Shown: positions 26,440 through 36,136 of the stretch, in pieces
Layout of the letters: each line of letters opens with the position of its first letter
How positions within the stretch are numbered: the stretch's first letter is position 1
From: Saprospiraceae bacterium
GTDB lineage: Bacteria > Bacteroidota > Bacteroidia > Chitinophagales > Saprospiraceae
Direction: 5' to 3'
Length of the DNA: 64,000 nucleotides
Assembly: GCA_016710235.1 (NCBI GenBank)
Contig: JADJLG010000001.1
Location: 733,501-797,500 of the forward strand
Position numbers and translations under genes: made by a program
The notes under the pieces: generated by a model
Told to the model about the DNA's origin: nothing
Databases searched by the model: none
What the model saw: the letters and a program-made list of their open reading frames with translations, nothing else

Positions 26440-29346
26440 TCAGGGCAGAATGGAATTGTAAATACTGTCTTGGATCTTGGTTCTATAGCGGTTTTTATGT
26501 AATTTATTCTGTGACGAATCAGGAAATGTCCTATTGGATAAAAAGATATACATGATTTCCTGATCAGGATCTACCCAAGCACATGTACCAGTAAATCCTT
26601 GATGACCGAAAGTTTTGGGAGATGCTAAAGTTGAAATATAAGGATTGAGATTAGGACCAAGTTCAGGAAGATCAAAACCAATTCCTCTTCTCATCAATTC
26701 TCCATCTCTGGCTGTATAATATCTCACAGTGCCCGAAGAAATCAATTCGTGTCCACCATAATTTCCTAAATTTAAATAACATTGCATAATAATTGCAAGA
26801 TCCATTGCATTTGAAAATAAACCTGCGTGACCACTGATACCATGTGTGATGGCTGCACCCATATCATGGACATACCCTTGCACTTCTTCTTGTCTCCAAT
26901 AATGATCACATTCACTGGGCGCAATTTGTGACAGCGGAACAGCAGATTTCAATGGATTGAAAGTCATCGTTTCTAGTCCTAAAGTATTGTAAAATCTCTC
27001 TTGCAAAAATCGTTCGAATGATTTTCCAGAGATCATTCCTATAATTTGTGGGATGAAGTAGAATCCTAGGTCGGAATACAAATACTTTTTTTCTGTGTGC
27101 AACCTGCTATTTATAATTTTTGAGAAAACCGTATCCAAAAAATCATTCCTCATAAACTCATGATTACAGATCTCCAACTGAAATGAATCATTTCGTTCAG
27201 TACGATAAAAACTATCTATCCTAATATTCAATGTATCAGGTGATATCAATGAAGCCTTGTAAAAAGGAATCCAAGACACCATTCGCGATTGGTGCAATAG
27301 AATATCTTTCAATTTGATATCTGCTTTATTTGAACCTTCCAAAGAAGGAATTAATGAAGCTAGTGTAGAACTCAAATTTACTTTTCCATAGTCATCCAAT
27401 ATCATCAAAGCGGGTACAGTTGCTGCAATCTTTGTAATAGAAGCCAGGTCATAAATCGTATTCTCAGTGACAGGCTCTAGAGAATCGTACCTGAGGTATC
27501 CAAAACTCTTTTGGTAAACTATTTTTCCTCTTCGAGCAACCAGAATTTGGCAACCTGGACTAGCATGATCCTGGATCAATTGTTGAGCAATAGTGTCAAT
27601 TTTCTCAACTAATGAAGATGCAAGACCTACAGCTTCCGGCTCAGCATATCCAAGACGTTGGAGTGAAGGTCTTTTCAAAGGTATAATGGATCCCTGAGTT
27701 TTTTCTTTCAAACGAACAGGACAGCGCCCGGTAAAAGCATCTGTACCAAATAGCAGTTGAGCTGTTATATCCTGACTGAGAGTGTTTTCTTCATAGCACA
27801 AAATTTGAGCAGAAGCATCCTGAAAAAAATCGGCTACATGCGGATTTCCAAATATTACGAGACTGACTTTATTACTTTTGCATACTGATTTGACAAATTG
27901 AATATTTTCATCTGAAAGGCCATAATTAGTTTCAAATTTATAGTTAGTCTTGTGTATTGAGATAATTATGTGATCGAACTTTGCCAACTCTAAATCACTG
28001 ATTTTAAAACTTGAGGGAGTTTTTGAAAATAACATTCTGGATTTAGGTAAATATTTCTTACATCGGGTTAGAAACATTGGCTCTTCGTCCACACCAACAG
28101 CGATAAATAGTGTTTTCTGCTTAAGATCACGAATTGGCACTTGCTGAAAATCGTCCTTGATGAGAGTAATGGATTTGCGATATATTTTATCGCGCAGTGC
28201 TTTGGCCTCAGGGGCATTAATCTCTGTTGAAATATTTTCAACGGAAGGAAGTATAGGTTTATATAATTGCAGTTTCCACTTTGCACGAAGTATTTTAATC
28301 AATTTGAGGTTGATATCTTCTATACTGATTTCACCGGAATTTATGGCTTGCTCTATCCTGTCGATTGCTACCGGAACATTTTCGCTCAATAACAATATAT
28401 CATTTCCAGCTTTCAAAGCTTCAAGTTCCAATTCTCCTGATACAAAATGCTTGGCAACGCCTTTCATTTCAAGTGCATCTGTGATCACCAAGCCTTCAAA
28501 GTGATACTCATCCTTCAATATCTCTGATACCACTTTATGTGAAAGGCTTGTAGCTCGATTTGCCTGAGTGTCTAAAGCAGGTATTTGAATATGACCTACC
28601 ATGACTGCATCAGGTTTTGAATTCATCAGGATTCGGTAAGGATACAATTCCAGACTATCCATATGTCTTCTATCGTGTGACACTAAGGGCAAGTCAAGAT
28701 GAGAATCCACTTCCGTATCGCCATGTCCCGGAAAATGTTTGAGACAATTTAAAATCCCTCCTGCTTGCATGCCTTCCATATAAGCCAATGCCTTTTCCGT
28801 AACCACATAACGATCAGAACCAAAAGATCTATCGTTGATGACAGGATTCTTTGGATTCACATATATATCCACGCAAGGTGCATAATTCATATGGACACCA
28901 ACACATCGCAATTGTCTTGCGACTTCCTTGCCCATATCAAATATCATTTGATTATCATCTATTGCACCAAGTGTAAGCTGTTTTGGAAAAGGCAAAGCGT
29001 CTTGTTTCAACCTCATTGCCGGTCCAAATTCAGCATCCATACTTATCATCAAGGGTATCTTGGAAAGCACCTGATATTTCTGAATTAATTCGATTTGTTT
29101 GCTCGCTTTTCCTTGAAAAAAACAAATTCCTCCAATTGCATAATTCCTGATCAGATTTTCAACCGATAATTGTTGCTTTTCGTCGTCAGTACTATTTGCT
29201 CTGATGACAAACAATTGTCCGATTTTCTCTCTTACTGACATCCTGTACATTTGTTCAGCAATCCATTCGTCCTGCGATTGAATTTGCCCGGAGACTTGTC
29301 CCAAAGTCAGGGCGAACAATATAATATATTTCAGTTTGTTGATCAA
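26440..29346 (-). CDS. GH3 beta-N-acetylhexosaminidase fused to a serine beta-lactamase-like hydrolase
   Basis: A 968-residue exported two-enzyme protein, likely acting on peptidoglycan fragments. A signal peptide (YIILFALTLGQVSG) follows a TTG start at 29346; no better start exists two bases after the previous gene. Residues about 25-400 form the GH3 TIM barrel with KHFPGHGDTEVDSH (NagZ-type His/Asp dyad) and LVITDALEMKGV with the nucleophile Asp. A Rossmann-like GH3 C-domain follows. From about 575 a class C beta-lactamase/DD-peptidase-like domain carries SxxK as SITK near residue 636, YSDLGF as the YxN box, and HQGFTGT. This fusion is known in Bacteroidota. Substrate specificity is inferred from the NagZ motifs. 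Confidence 0.9.
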   Translation of the reverse strand: MINKLKYIILFALTLGQVSGQIQSQDEWIAEQMYRMSVREKIGQLFVIRANSTDDEKQQLSVENLIRNYAIGGICFFQGKASKQIELIQKYQVLSKIPLMISMDAEFGPAMRLKQDALPFPKQLTLGAIDDNQMIFDMGKEVARQLRCVGVHMNYAPCVDIYVNPKNPVINDRSFGSDRYVVTEKALAYMEGMQAGGILNCLKHFPGHGDTEVDSHLDLPLVSHDRRHMDSLELYPYRILMNSKPDAVMVGHIQIPALDTQANRATSLSHKVVSEILKDEYHFEGLVITDALEMKGVAKHFVSGELELEALKAGNDILLLSENVPVAIDRIEQAINSGEISIEDINLKLIKILRAKWKLQLYKPILPSVENISTEINAPEAKALRDKIYRKSITLIKDDFQQVPIRDLKQKTLFIAVGVDEEPMFLTRCKKYLPKSRMLFSKTPSSFKISDLELAKFDHIIISIHKTNYKFETNYGLSDENIQFVKSVCKSNKVSLVIFGNPHVADFFQDASAQILCYEENTLSQDITAQLLFGTDAFTGRCPVRLKEKTQGSIIPLKRPSLQRLGYAEPEAVGLASSLVEKIDTIAQQLIQDHASPGCQILVARRGKIVYQKSFGYLRYDSLEPVTENTIYDLASITKIAATVPALMILDDYGKVNLSSTLASLIPSLEGSNKADIKLKDILLHQSRMVSWIPFYKASLISPDTLNIRIDSFYRTERNDSFQLEICNHEFMRNDFLDTVFSKIINSRLHTEKKYLYSDLGFYFIPQIIGMISGKSFERFLQERFYNTLGLETMTFNPLKSAVPLSQIAPSECDHYWRQEEVQGYVHDMGAAITHGISGHAGLFSNAMDLAIIMQCYLNLGNYGGHELISSGTVRYYTARDGELMRRGIGFDLPELGPNLNPYISTLASPKTFGHQGFTGTCAWVDPDQEIMYIFLSNRTFPDSSQNKLHKNRYRTKIQDSIYNSILP

Positions 29347-29348
29347 TT

Positions 29349-31286
29349 TTATTGAATTCCGTTCTTGGATAATATTTGAGGATCCAGTTCTTTGGCTCTC
29401 ATTAAAGCTTGTTCTGCTTCTAACTTCCTCCCTAAATTGAGCAATGCTATATTTTTATTGAAGTGGGCTTGAGCATTTTCTGGATTGATTTGAATTGCCT
29501 CATCAAAATATTTTAAAGCCGCTTCGTTGTTGTTTGTGCTTCCCTCGGCAATTCCCAACAACATGATAGTTTCAATGTCACTTGGGTTTATTTTATAAGC
29601 CTGGAGCAATATATCTTTTGCCACAACGGGATTGTGTTGATTCATTCCCAAATCTCTACCATATTCACGAAGCGCTAATGGCAAATTTTTATTTGCACTT
29701 TCGTCACCAGGCTTCTGAGCGAGAACACTTTGGTACAATTTCACAGCTGTAGGAAAATCCTTGAGGTAATAGTACGCATTTGCTTTGAGCACAATAGCAT
29801 CATAATACAAAGGGTGGATTTCTATTGCTTTATCCAAATACCGGATGGCAGTGTTGGCTTTCCTCCGTAGTTCGGAAGAATCAGTCTCCAAATGAAGTCC
29901 TTCGATGAGAATTCCTCCCATTGCATTATTAATTTTTGCACTGTTGGTTGAAGTCTTTACATCGGTAGAAAATAGAGTGAAATCATTCTTCCATGCAGGA
30001 TTTCTCATGACAGTCATGATCGAAAAAAGTAACAATACTCCAATGAAAACATATTGAAGCACTTTGAATTGAGAAAGCAGAGGGATCAAATAAAATGAAA
30101 TGAGTAAAATAATCCCAAAACTTGGCATAAATAAAAATCGCTCTCCCATATTAGTACCTACAGGAAAAAAGAGATTACTCACCAGGATCAGAGGTAATAA
30201 ATATGCAAAAGCGGCAAAACTATACCAAGGGTTTTTCCTAATATTGAAGACACCAAAAACAAATAATGCAAAGGTGATCACGAGTCCTAAAATGCTCTTC
30301 ACATCGTGAAAAGAATATATACCAATGTGGCGAGGGTAATAATCGTGAGTCAATGGATATGGAAAGAAGATCAATGCAAAATATTTCCAAAGCGTAAAGG
30401 AAATCGTCCCCAATTTCTCAATCAAACTAAATTCAACATAGCTTCCATTATTCCATTTTAAAAAAGAATTATTCATCAATTCCGTACCTGCGGAACTGCT
30501 GAAAGACCAATTGAGTACATAAGATCGGACAAGAATGAAAAATAAGGCTGCACATGCTAAACCTCCCAAAGCATACCAAGATTTCTGACTCGCCGGCTTC
30601 CGGATGAATAACAAATAAATGGGAATTAATGCGAGATACACGATTGCATTTTCTTTCGAAAACAGAGCGATCAGAAAACTTAAAACAGATCCAATCATGA
30701 ATGATATTCTGTTTTGCTTTAGATATAGTACGATGAGATAATAACTCAATAAAGAAAATCCAAGGGCAAATACTTCATCCAAACCCTTAATATTCGCTAC
30801 ACTTTCGGTGTGCACCGGATGTACTGCAAAAAGCAGGCTTGCAACTATTGCAAGGTTTTCGCCGGAAGGGTAATCCTTTAAAATTTCCGAAAGCAATTTA
30901 TAAATCAACCAGCACAAAGCTGAATATGCAATAACCATGAACAAATGGAACACAAATGCAGAGTTTCCAAAAATTTCAAACAAAACAGCAAATACAACCA
31001 AAGTCAACGGTCTGTATCTTCCACCTGATATTAGTTTATCTTTTCCTTCCTTCTTGAAAAATCCCTTGAAAGTGTCTTTGGATAATATATCCGGAATTCC
31101 TGAAATGCCTTTTTGAACAAATTCATTTTTGGACAACACAATAGCATCATCAAGTACAAAATCATGCAGAACTGTATTAAGATACAGGATAGCTGCCAGG
31201 ATTGGGATAAACCAAGCTAAATAGGGTCTGTAAATTGACCACAAAAATTGATTTTTATCGAGAGATGCCGGTTGTTTTTTAATCAT
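29349..31286 (-). CDS. TMTC-like membrane protein with TPR repeats (putative O-mannosyltransferase)
   Basis: A 645-residue protein with about ten transmembrane helices in the first 430 residues and three to four TPR units in the last 200 (for example DAIVLKANAYYYLKDFPTAVKLYQSVL and NAQAHFNKNIALLNLGRKLEAEQAL). The first loop HDFVLDDAIVL carries the acidic pair typical of GT-C enzymes, and SGGRYRPLTLV and HPVHTESVANIKG match the TMTC/DUF1736-type pattern. Human TMTC proteins (GT105) are O-mannosyltransferases, which suggests protein glycosylation here; that is an inference. ATG 31286 is preferred over the TTG one codon before. The gap to yebC is eight bases. Confidence 0.8.
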   Translation of the reverse strand: MIKKQPASLDKNQFLWSIYRPYLAWFIPILAAILYLNTVLHDFVLDDAIVLSKNEFVQKGISGIPDILSKDTFKGFFKKEGKDKLISGGRYRPLTLVVFAVLFEIFGNSAFVFHLFMVIAYSALCWLIYKLLSEILKDYPSGENLAIVASLLFAVHPVHTESVANIKGLDEVFALGFSLLSYYLIVLYLKQNRISFMIGSVLSFLIALFSKENAIVYLALIPIYLLFIRKPASQKSWYALGGLACAALFFILVRSYVLNWSFSSSAGTELMNNSFLKWNNGSYVEFSLIEKLGTISFTLWKYFALIFFPYPLTHDYYPRHIGIYSFHDVKSILGLVITFALFVFGVFNIRKNPWYSFAAFAYLLPLILVSNLFFPVGTNMGERFLFMPSFGIILLISFYLIPLLSQFKVLQYVFIGVLLLFSIMTVMRNPAWKNDFTLFSTDVKTSTNSAKINNAMGGILIEGLHLETDSSELRRKANTAIRYLDKAIEIHPLYYDAIVLKANAYYYLKDFPTAVKLYQSVLAQKPGDESANKNLPLALREYGRDLGMNQHNPVVAKDILLQAYKINPSDIETIMLLGIAEGSTNNNEAALKYFDEAIQINPENAQAHFNKNIALLNLGRKLEAEQALMRAKELDPQILSKNGIQ

Positions 31287-31294
31287 CAAAAGAT

Positions 31295-32008
31295 TTATTC
31301 CATGGTGCTGTAAACGTTTTGCACATCATCATCTTCTTCAATTTTATCTAAAAGCTTATTGACTTCTTCTTCTTGCTCTGCGTTTAGTTTTTTGGTAGTG
31401 GTGGGTACTCGGTCAAAACCAGATTCGATGATCTCGTATTCGTTTTTTTCAAAGTAGGATTGCAATTTTCCAAATGAATCAAACTCACCATACACTGTAA
31501 TTTCATCAGCTTCGGCATTGAGCTCTTCCATACCACTGTCGATCAGATCTAGTTCCAGCACATCCAAATCGAGATCATCTGATTTCTTCTTTACACGAAA
31601 CTGACATTTGTGTTCAAACATAAAACCTACAGACCCGTTGACACCAAGGGATCCTCCATATTTATTGAAGTAGGATCTAATATTGGCAACAGTTCGCGTG
31701 GGGTTGTCCGTTGCTGTTTCTACAAACACGGCAATTCCATGCGGTGCATAGCCTTCATAGGTAAGCAATTCGAGGTCTTTCTCGTCCTTGGAACTCGCTT
31801 TCTTGATAGCTGACTCAAGTCGATCTTTAGGCATGTTGACGGATTTGGCGTTCTGCATGGCGGCACGCAGACGCGGATTGCTGTCCGGATTGGGTCCGGA
31901 TGCTTTTACAGCCATAAAAACCTCTTTGCTGATTCTAGCAAACTGTTTGCTCATTTTGGCATATCGCGCAAACATTTTATGCTTTCTTACTTCAAAAATC
32001 CTACCCAT
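31295..32008 (-). CDS. YebC/PmpR-family regulator or ribosome-associated factor
   Basis: A 237-residue protein of the YebC family, described in various bacteria as transcription regulators and more recently as factors relieving ribosome stalling at proline runs. It shows the N-terminal helical FARYAKMSKQFARISKEVF in a variant form, NPRLRAAMQNAKSVNMPKD, YEGYAPHGIAVFVETATDN, RTVANIRSYFNKYGGSLG, GSVGFMF and the acidic C-terminus VNKLLDKIEEDDDVQNVY. It heads a seven-gene minus-strand run (TMTC-like, GH3 fusion, permease, hypothetical, two isomerases) with gaps of one to nineteen bases. Confidence 0.92.
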   Translation of the reverse strand: MGRIFEVRKHKMFARYAKMSKQFARISKEVFMAVKASGPNPDSNPRLRAAMQNAKSVNMPKDRLESAIKKASSKDEKDLELLTYEGYAPHGIAVFVETATDNPTRTVANIRSYFNKYGGSLGVNGSVGFMFEHKCQFRVKKKSDDLDLDVLELDLIDSGMEELNAEADEITVYGEFDSFGKLQSYFEKNEYEIIESGFDRVPTTTKKLNAEQEEEVNKLLDKIEEDDDVQNVYSTME

Positions 32009-32079
32009 GTCTAATCAATTTGGCTGGTAAAATTACATCTTTTGATCCCAATCCCCAATTTCTCACTGATTAAGAAGAC

Positions 32080-32796
32080 TTATTTGCCTTCCAACATAGG
32101 ATTATTGAGCCTTGGGTCAATAGCTTGTGCCATTTTGATATACTTTTTAGCTTCCTCAATCATATCCATTTTGGTGTACACGATTGAGGCGTTGGTCATT
32201 GCAGTCGCCGCCTTTGGATTTTTTTCGATGACTTGTTTTAACACAATGAGAGCCGTGTCAAAATTGCTCAATCTCGCCATGGATACACCCAGAAGCTCCA
32301 ATGTTTGCAGATCATTTGGATTCAGGCTAAGGGATTTATCTATGAATGTTTTTGCACTCAAAGGGTTATTCTCATTATATAGTTCAGCTTTTGCTACTTC
32401 CCGATATGTCACCCGAAGATTGTTCGCAACGCCTGCATTGCCAGGCCAGAGGCGATTATATTTTTCAAAAGCATTCATCGCTCTGTAATAACTCGAAGAC
32501 AGGTAATATGCATTGCCCAAAAGGAAGCATAAATCTTGGTTGGTACTGTCGATTTGACTCGCTTTTTCAAAATGGATAACTGCTGCGTCAAGAAGCTCTT
32601 TCCGCTGTGTACTGTCTGCCTGTTTGTTCTCTCGATATGCCTGAATCGCCTGCATTCCGGCGTGAAGTTGAGATTGGAAGTCTGCAGGCACTTCCGCAAT
32701 ACGCTTTGTATTGGACTCAGATTTTTCTGTGTTAGTCTTACACGAAATACTGGTCATCAGGATCAACATCCAGACAGACCATGAAAATTTTTTCAT
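32080..32796 (-). CDS. TPR-repeat lipoprotein
   Basis: A 238-residue envelope lipoprotein; the lipobox lies in LILMTSISC and the cysteine is residue 19 from ATG 32796. Four TPR-like helix pairs follow (ALLNAYYLSSSYYRAMNAFEKY-like units, LQTLELLGVSMARLSNFDTA, AATAMTNASIVYTKMDMIEEA), a scaffold for protein contacts. The frame extends to ATG 32823, but a TATTTTTG -7 box on the minus strand at 32821-32828 overlaps that codon, so a start at 32796 (or 32811) is more plausible. It follows an OmpA-like lipoprotein gene on the same strand. Specific partners are unknown. Confidence 0.78.
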   Translation of the reverse strand: MKKFSWSVWMLILMTSISCKTNTEKSESNTKRIAEVPADFQSQLHAGMQAIQAYRENKQADSTQRKELLDAAVIHFEKASQIDSTNQDLCFLLGNAYYLSSSYYRAMNAFEKYNRLWPGNAGVANNLRVTYREVAKAELYNENNPLSAKTFIDKSLSLNPNDLQTLELLGVSMARLSNFDTALIVLKQVIEKNPKAATAMTNASIVYTKMDMIEEAKKYIKMAQAIDPRLNNPMLEGK

Positions 32797-32820
32797 TTGT
32801 TTTTTTATCATTATTGAGTG

Positions 32821-32828
32821 CAAAAATA
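32821..32828 (-). promoter_or_regulatory. -7 promoter box of the TPR lipoprotein gene
   Basis: The minus strand reads TATTTTTG, a full TAnnTTTG match. It overlaps the most upstream in-frame ATG (32821-32823) and so argues that translation starts at 32811 or 32796. Confidence 0.45.
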
Positions 32829-32878
32829 ATAGCTCTCTTCTTATTTAAGGAAGATCGTGATTACCGCAATGTCCTAAT

Positions 32879-33775
32879 TTACTTGTTTTCCATCAGTTTG
32901 AAGAACTGATCGAGTTTAGGCAATATGATGATTTCTGTTCTTCTGTTTTCTTTCTTACCCATTGCGGTCGAATTGTCTGATTTTGGTTCAAACTCAGAAC
33001 GTCCTCCTGCAGTCATTCTCGCAGGATCGACCGAGAATCTATTTTGCAAAGCACGGACTACTGAGGTGGCTCTCTTGGCGCTGAGATCCCAGTTGTCTTC
33101 TAGGCAGGCTGTGGAGATCGGCACATTGTCTGTGTGACCTTCAACCAAAATATCTAATTCTTTATAATCATTGAGGATTTTGGCAATCTTGCTCAACACA
33201 TTAAAGGCGGGTTCTGTAATGGAAGAGCTGCCAGAGCGATACAACATTTTGTCAGATAGAGATATATAGACCACACCTTTCTTGACTTCTATTTGTATAT
33301 CATCACTTGGCACATCACTCAGAGACCTCTTCAGGTTGAGAACAAGTGCCAGATTAAGGGAATCCTTTTGCCTCAGTCCAGCATTCAATTGTGAGAGTTG
33401 TTTGTCTTTTTCATTCATTGACTCCAGTGATTTTTTAATACTCTCAGCACCTGATTTGCTAATCACAGACAGGTCGGATAGTCTTTCGAGAAGGTTTCTA
33501 TTGGTGCGCTTGACATAATCTAGTTGGTCTTCCAAAGATTTGATTTTTGTATCTCGGGTGGAAAGATCAGAGTCTGCATTGCTTAGTCTCGTTTTATATT
33601 GGACCAGGATGTCATTCTTGTCTCGTTCACAATCAGCTATGTCGCTTTTGCATTTTTGCAGCATTGACCTGAGAGATTCTGCCTCTTCACTTAGATTCTT
33701 AAATTTTTTAGATGAAACACACGAAGAAAAAAGCAAAATCCCACCTAAAAGGGGTAAAAACAAATATCGTATCAT
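32879..33775 (-). CDS. OmpA-family peptidoglycan-binding lipoprotein
   Basis: A 298-residue outer-membrane lipoprotein that should tether the membrane to peptidoglycan. The signal MIRYLFLPLLGGILLFSSC has the lipid-carrying cysteine at 19. A coiled coil of about 110 residues follows (EEAESLRSMLQKCKSDIADCERD and onwards), then the OmpA-C domain with ILVEGHTDNVPIS, NWDLSAKRATSVVRAL and GKKENRRTEIII, which hold the aspartate and arginine that bind diaminopimelate. The layout matches Pal/MotB-like OmpA lipoproteins of this phylum. It precedes the TPR lipoprotein gene on the same strand. Confidence 0.92.
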   Translation of the reverse strand: MIRYLFLPLLGGILLFSSCVSSKKFKNLSEEAESLRSMLQKCKSDIADCERDKNDILVQYKTRLSNADSDLSTRDTKIKSLEDQLDYVKRTNRNLLERLSDLSVISKSGAESIKKSLESMNEKDKQLSQLNAGLRQKDSLNLALVLNLKRSLSDVPSDDIQIEVKKGVVYISLSDKMLYRSGSSSITEPAFNVLSKIAKILNDYKELDILVEGHTDNVPISTACLEDNWDLSAKRATSVVRALQNRFSVDPARMTAGGRSEFEPKSDNSTAMGKKENRRTEIIILPKLDQFFKLMENK

Positions 33776-33847
33776 GATTTAATTGGATTGTTACTTGAAA
33801 TTGAACCATTGTTCTTATAAAAAAGTTGACTTCCTTAAGTTTCATTT

Positions 33848-34231
33848 ATGGAAAAAAATCCTTTAAACGTCTTCGGCAAAAAGCTGGAACCTTGTAATTT
33901 CAAGCCTTTGACCGGATTTTACAGGGATGGTTGCTGTACCACCGGAAAGGAAGATGTGGGAATGCATACGGTTTGTATTGTGGCAGATGAAGAATTTCTC
34001 AGATTTTCAAAATCAGTAGGCAACGATCTCAGCAATCCTCAGCCCCTTTATCAATTCGCTGGTGTAAAGCCAGGGGACAAATGGTGCTTATGTGCCCTCA
34101 GATGGAAAGAAGCTTATATCGCAGGATATGCGCCTCAGGTCGTGCTGGAAGCCACCAATCGAGATGTACTTCACTACATTGATTTTGGTCTGTTGTTGGA
34201 ATTCAAGTATACTTCACCGGAAAAGCCTTAG
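33848..34231 (+). CDS. DUF2237-family protein
   Basis: A 127-residue soluble protein closely matching the DUF2237 pattern: NVFGKKLEPC, LTGFYRDGCCTTGKEDVGMHT, EFLRFSKSVGNDLS, KPGDKWCLCALRWKEA and PQVVLEATN. Conserved cysteines (CC, and two in WCLCALRW) could bind metal or be redox active, but no function is established that I know of. It is a single gene whose end overlaps the convergent PurF-like gene by four bases. Confidence 0.88.
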   Translation: MEKNPLNVFGKKLEPCNFKPLTGFYRDGCCTTGKEDVGMHTVCIVADEEFLRFSKSVGNDLSNPQPLYQFAGVKPGDKWCLCALRWKEAYIAGYAPQVVLEATNRDVLHYIDFGLLLEFKYTSPEKP

Positions 34232-36120
34232 TAGGCCCGTACATCGTTTTTCTCCATAAAATTGACAAAAGCTTTATTCACCACCCGATATCCTCCAGGT
34301 GTAGGATAATTTCCGGAAAAGTACCAATCTCCGGAATGTCTTGGACAGCTTTTATGCAAGCCTTCCAGTGTTTGGAAAATCACCTTTATAGGGATTCCTG
34401 ATTCAGGTATCTCAATCATTCTTGCTATTCTGTCTGATATTTCTTCATCGCTGAATAATGCGTATAGATCCTGAAGTTTATTAGTCATTTGTTCAAGTGG
34501 CTTTTTCAACTCCTCTAGACAAGCTTCATAGACCTCATCTAGCTTGTACTCCAGATTACGCTCTTGCAATAGATCAACCATAGCCCTGAATGCCACGAAC
34601 TTGTCAATTTGTGACATATCTATGCCATAACAGTCCGGATAGCGGATTTGAGGTGCTGATGAGGCTACTATGATTTCTTTAGGATGCAGTGTACATAAGA
34701 TTCTGATAATGCTATCGCGGAGGGTAGTCCCTCTGACAATAGAATCATCCAGCACGATGAGAGTATCAACATCATTTTCTACCAACCCATATGTCACATC
34801 ATATACATGTGAGACCATCCCACCTCGAATTTTATCGTTCGCTATGAATGTGCGCATTTTATCATCCTTCACCACAAGTTTTTCGATACGAGGTCTTTGT
34901 AGAATTGTTTTTCGGAGGAGTTCATCATTCAAACCTTCAGGATGCGCTTTTATCATGCGAATTTTTTCCATGCTCATGTGGTCGTGCAAAGCCTCGCATA
35001 GGCCGTAAAAAGCTGTCTCTGAAGTGTTGGGAATATAGGAAAAAACTGCGTGGTCGAGCTTATAATCCAGTGTTTGAAGAATCTGTGGAGCTAGCTCAAT
35101 CCCCAGCTGTTTGCGCTCTTTATAGATGTCCCTGTCATTTCCTCTGGAAAAATAGATACGCTCGAATGTGCAATGTTTCGGTTCAAGTGGTTCAAGGCAG
35201 TTTTCTTCACTCACCTTTCCATTGAATTTAATAATCAAAGCGTTGCCCGGTTTGATCTCTTTGATTTTGTTGAATTGCACTTTGAGTGCAGTCATCAGTG
35301 CCGGTCTCTCCGAAGCCATCGCTACTATTTCATCATCCTGGTAGTAAAATGCCGGACGAATACCTTGTGGGTCCCGAAGGATAAAAGCATCACCATGACC
35401 GATCATGCCTGCCATGACATATCCTCCATCAAATTTGCGAGCTGCCTTCTTTAATACATTGCATACATCAAGGTTCTCAAAGATCAGAGGATTGATTTCT
35501 ACCTGAGAATGTCCTTCCGGTTTGTACCAATTAAATAATTGTTGGACTTCTTCATCTAAAAAATGGCCTATTTTCTCTAGGACTGTCACTGTATCTGACT
35601 TGACCTTGGGATACTGCCCCAAAGACACTAATTTATCAAAAAGTTCTTCGACATTCGTCAAATTGAAATTGCCGGCCAATACCAGATTTCTACTTATCCA
35701 GTTATTCTCCCTGATGAAAGGATGAACTGTTTCTATACTGTTGTCACCGTGTGTTCCATATCTAAGGTGACCTAATAACACTTCACCAATGAAAGGCTTA
35801 TTTTTTTTGAGCCAATTTGCATCGTTTAGTTGATTCTCATTTAAACCTTCAAAATGATTAAAGACACCTTCAAACAGATGTTGTAAATAATTAGAAGCAT
35901 TGCTTCTCCTTCTCGAAATATACTTATGCCCCGGAGGAATATTGAGTTTTATCGTAGCCATACCCGCTCCATCCTGCCCTCGGTTGCGCTGCTTTTGCAT
36001 GAGTATCTGGAGCTTTTGCAAACCGTAAAAAGGAGTTCCATATTTTTCAGCATAAAACTCCAGAGGTTTGAGCAGTCGGACAAAAGCTATCCCGCACTCG
36101 TGTTTGACCTGATCACTCAT
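34228..36120 (-). CDS. Amidophosphoribosyltransferase (PurF-like)
   Basis: Class II glutamine amidotransferase fused to a PRPP-using phosphoribosyltransferase domain, the committing step of purine synthesis. ATG 36120 gives MSDQVKHECGIAFVRLL, so the nucleophile would be C9 after processing; the longer frame to 36243 runs past a TATCTTTG box (minus strand, 36137-36144) and was rejected. NRGQDGAGMATIK, HLRYGTHGD and GNFNLTN mark the glutaminase, and TLIVLDDSIVRGTTLRDS is the PRPP loop. At 630 residues it is longer than the classic 470-500, with inserts in the glutaminase half, a form seen in Bacteroidota beside a standard PurF. Whether it is the main purine enzyme is uncertain. Confidence 0.87.
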   Translation of the reverse strand: MSDQVKHECGIAFVRLLKPLEFYAEKYGTPFYGLQKLQILMQKQRNRGQDGAGMATIKLNIPPGHKYISRRRSNASNYLQHLFEGVFNHFEGLNENQLNDANWLKKNKPFIGEVLLGHLRYGTHGDNSIETVHPFIRENNWISRNLVLAGNFNLTNVEELFDKLVSLGQYPKVKSDTVTVLEKIGHFLDEEVQQLFNWYKPEGHSQVEINPLIFENLDVCNVLKKAARKFDGGYVMAGMIGHGDAFILRDPQGIRPAFYYQDDEIVAMASERPALMTALKVQFNKIKEIKPGNALIIKFNGKVSEENCLEPLEPKHCTFERIYFSRGNDRDIYKERKQLGIELAPQILQTLDYKLDHAVFSYIPNTSETAFYGLCEALHDHMSMEKIRMIKAHPEGLNDELLRKTILQRPRIEKLVVKDDKMRTFIANDKIRGGMVSHVYDVTYGLVENDVDTLIVLDDSIVRGTTLRDSIIRILCTLHPKEIIVASSAPQIRYPDCYGIDMSQIDKFVAFRAMVDLLQERNLEYKLDEVYEACLEELKKPLEQMTNKLQDLYALFSDEEISDRIARMIEIPESGIPIKVIFQTLEGLHKSCPRHSGDWYFSGNYPTPGGYRVVNKAFVNFMEKNDVRAY

Positions 36121-36136
36121 AATTTGATTTGCGGTG

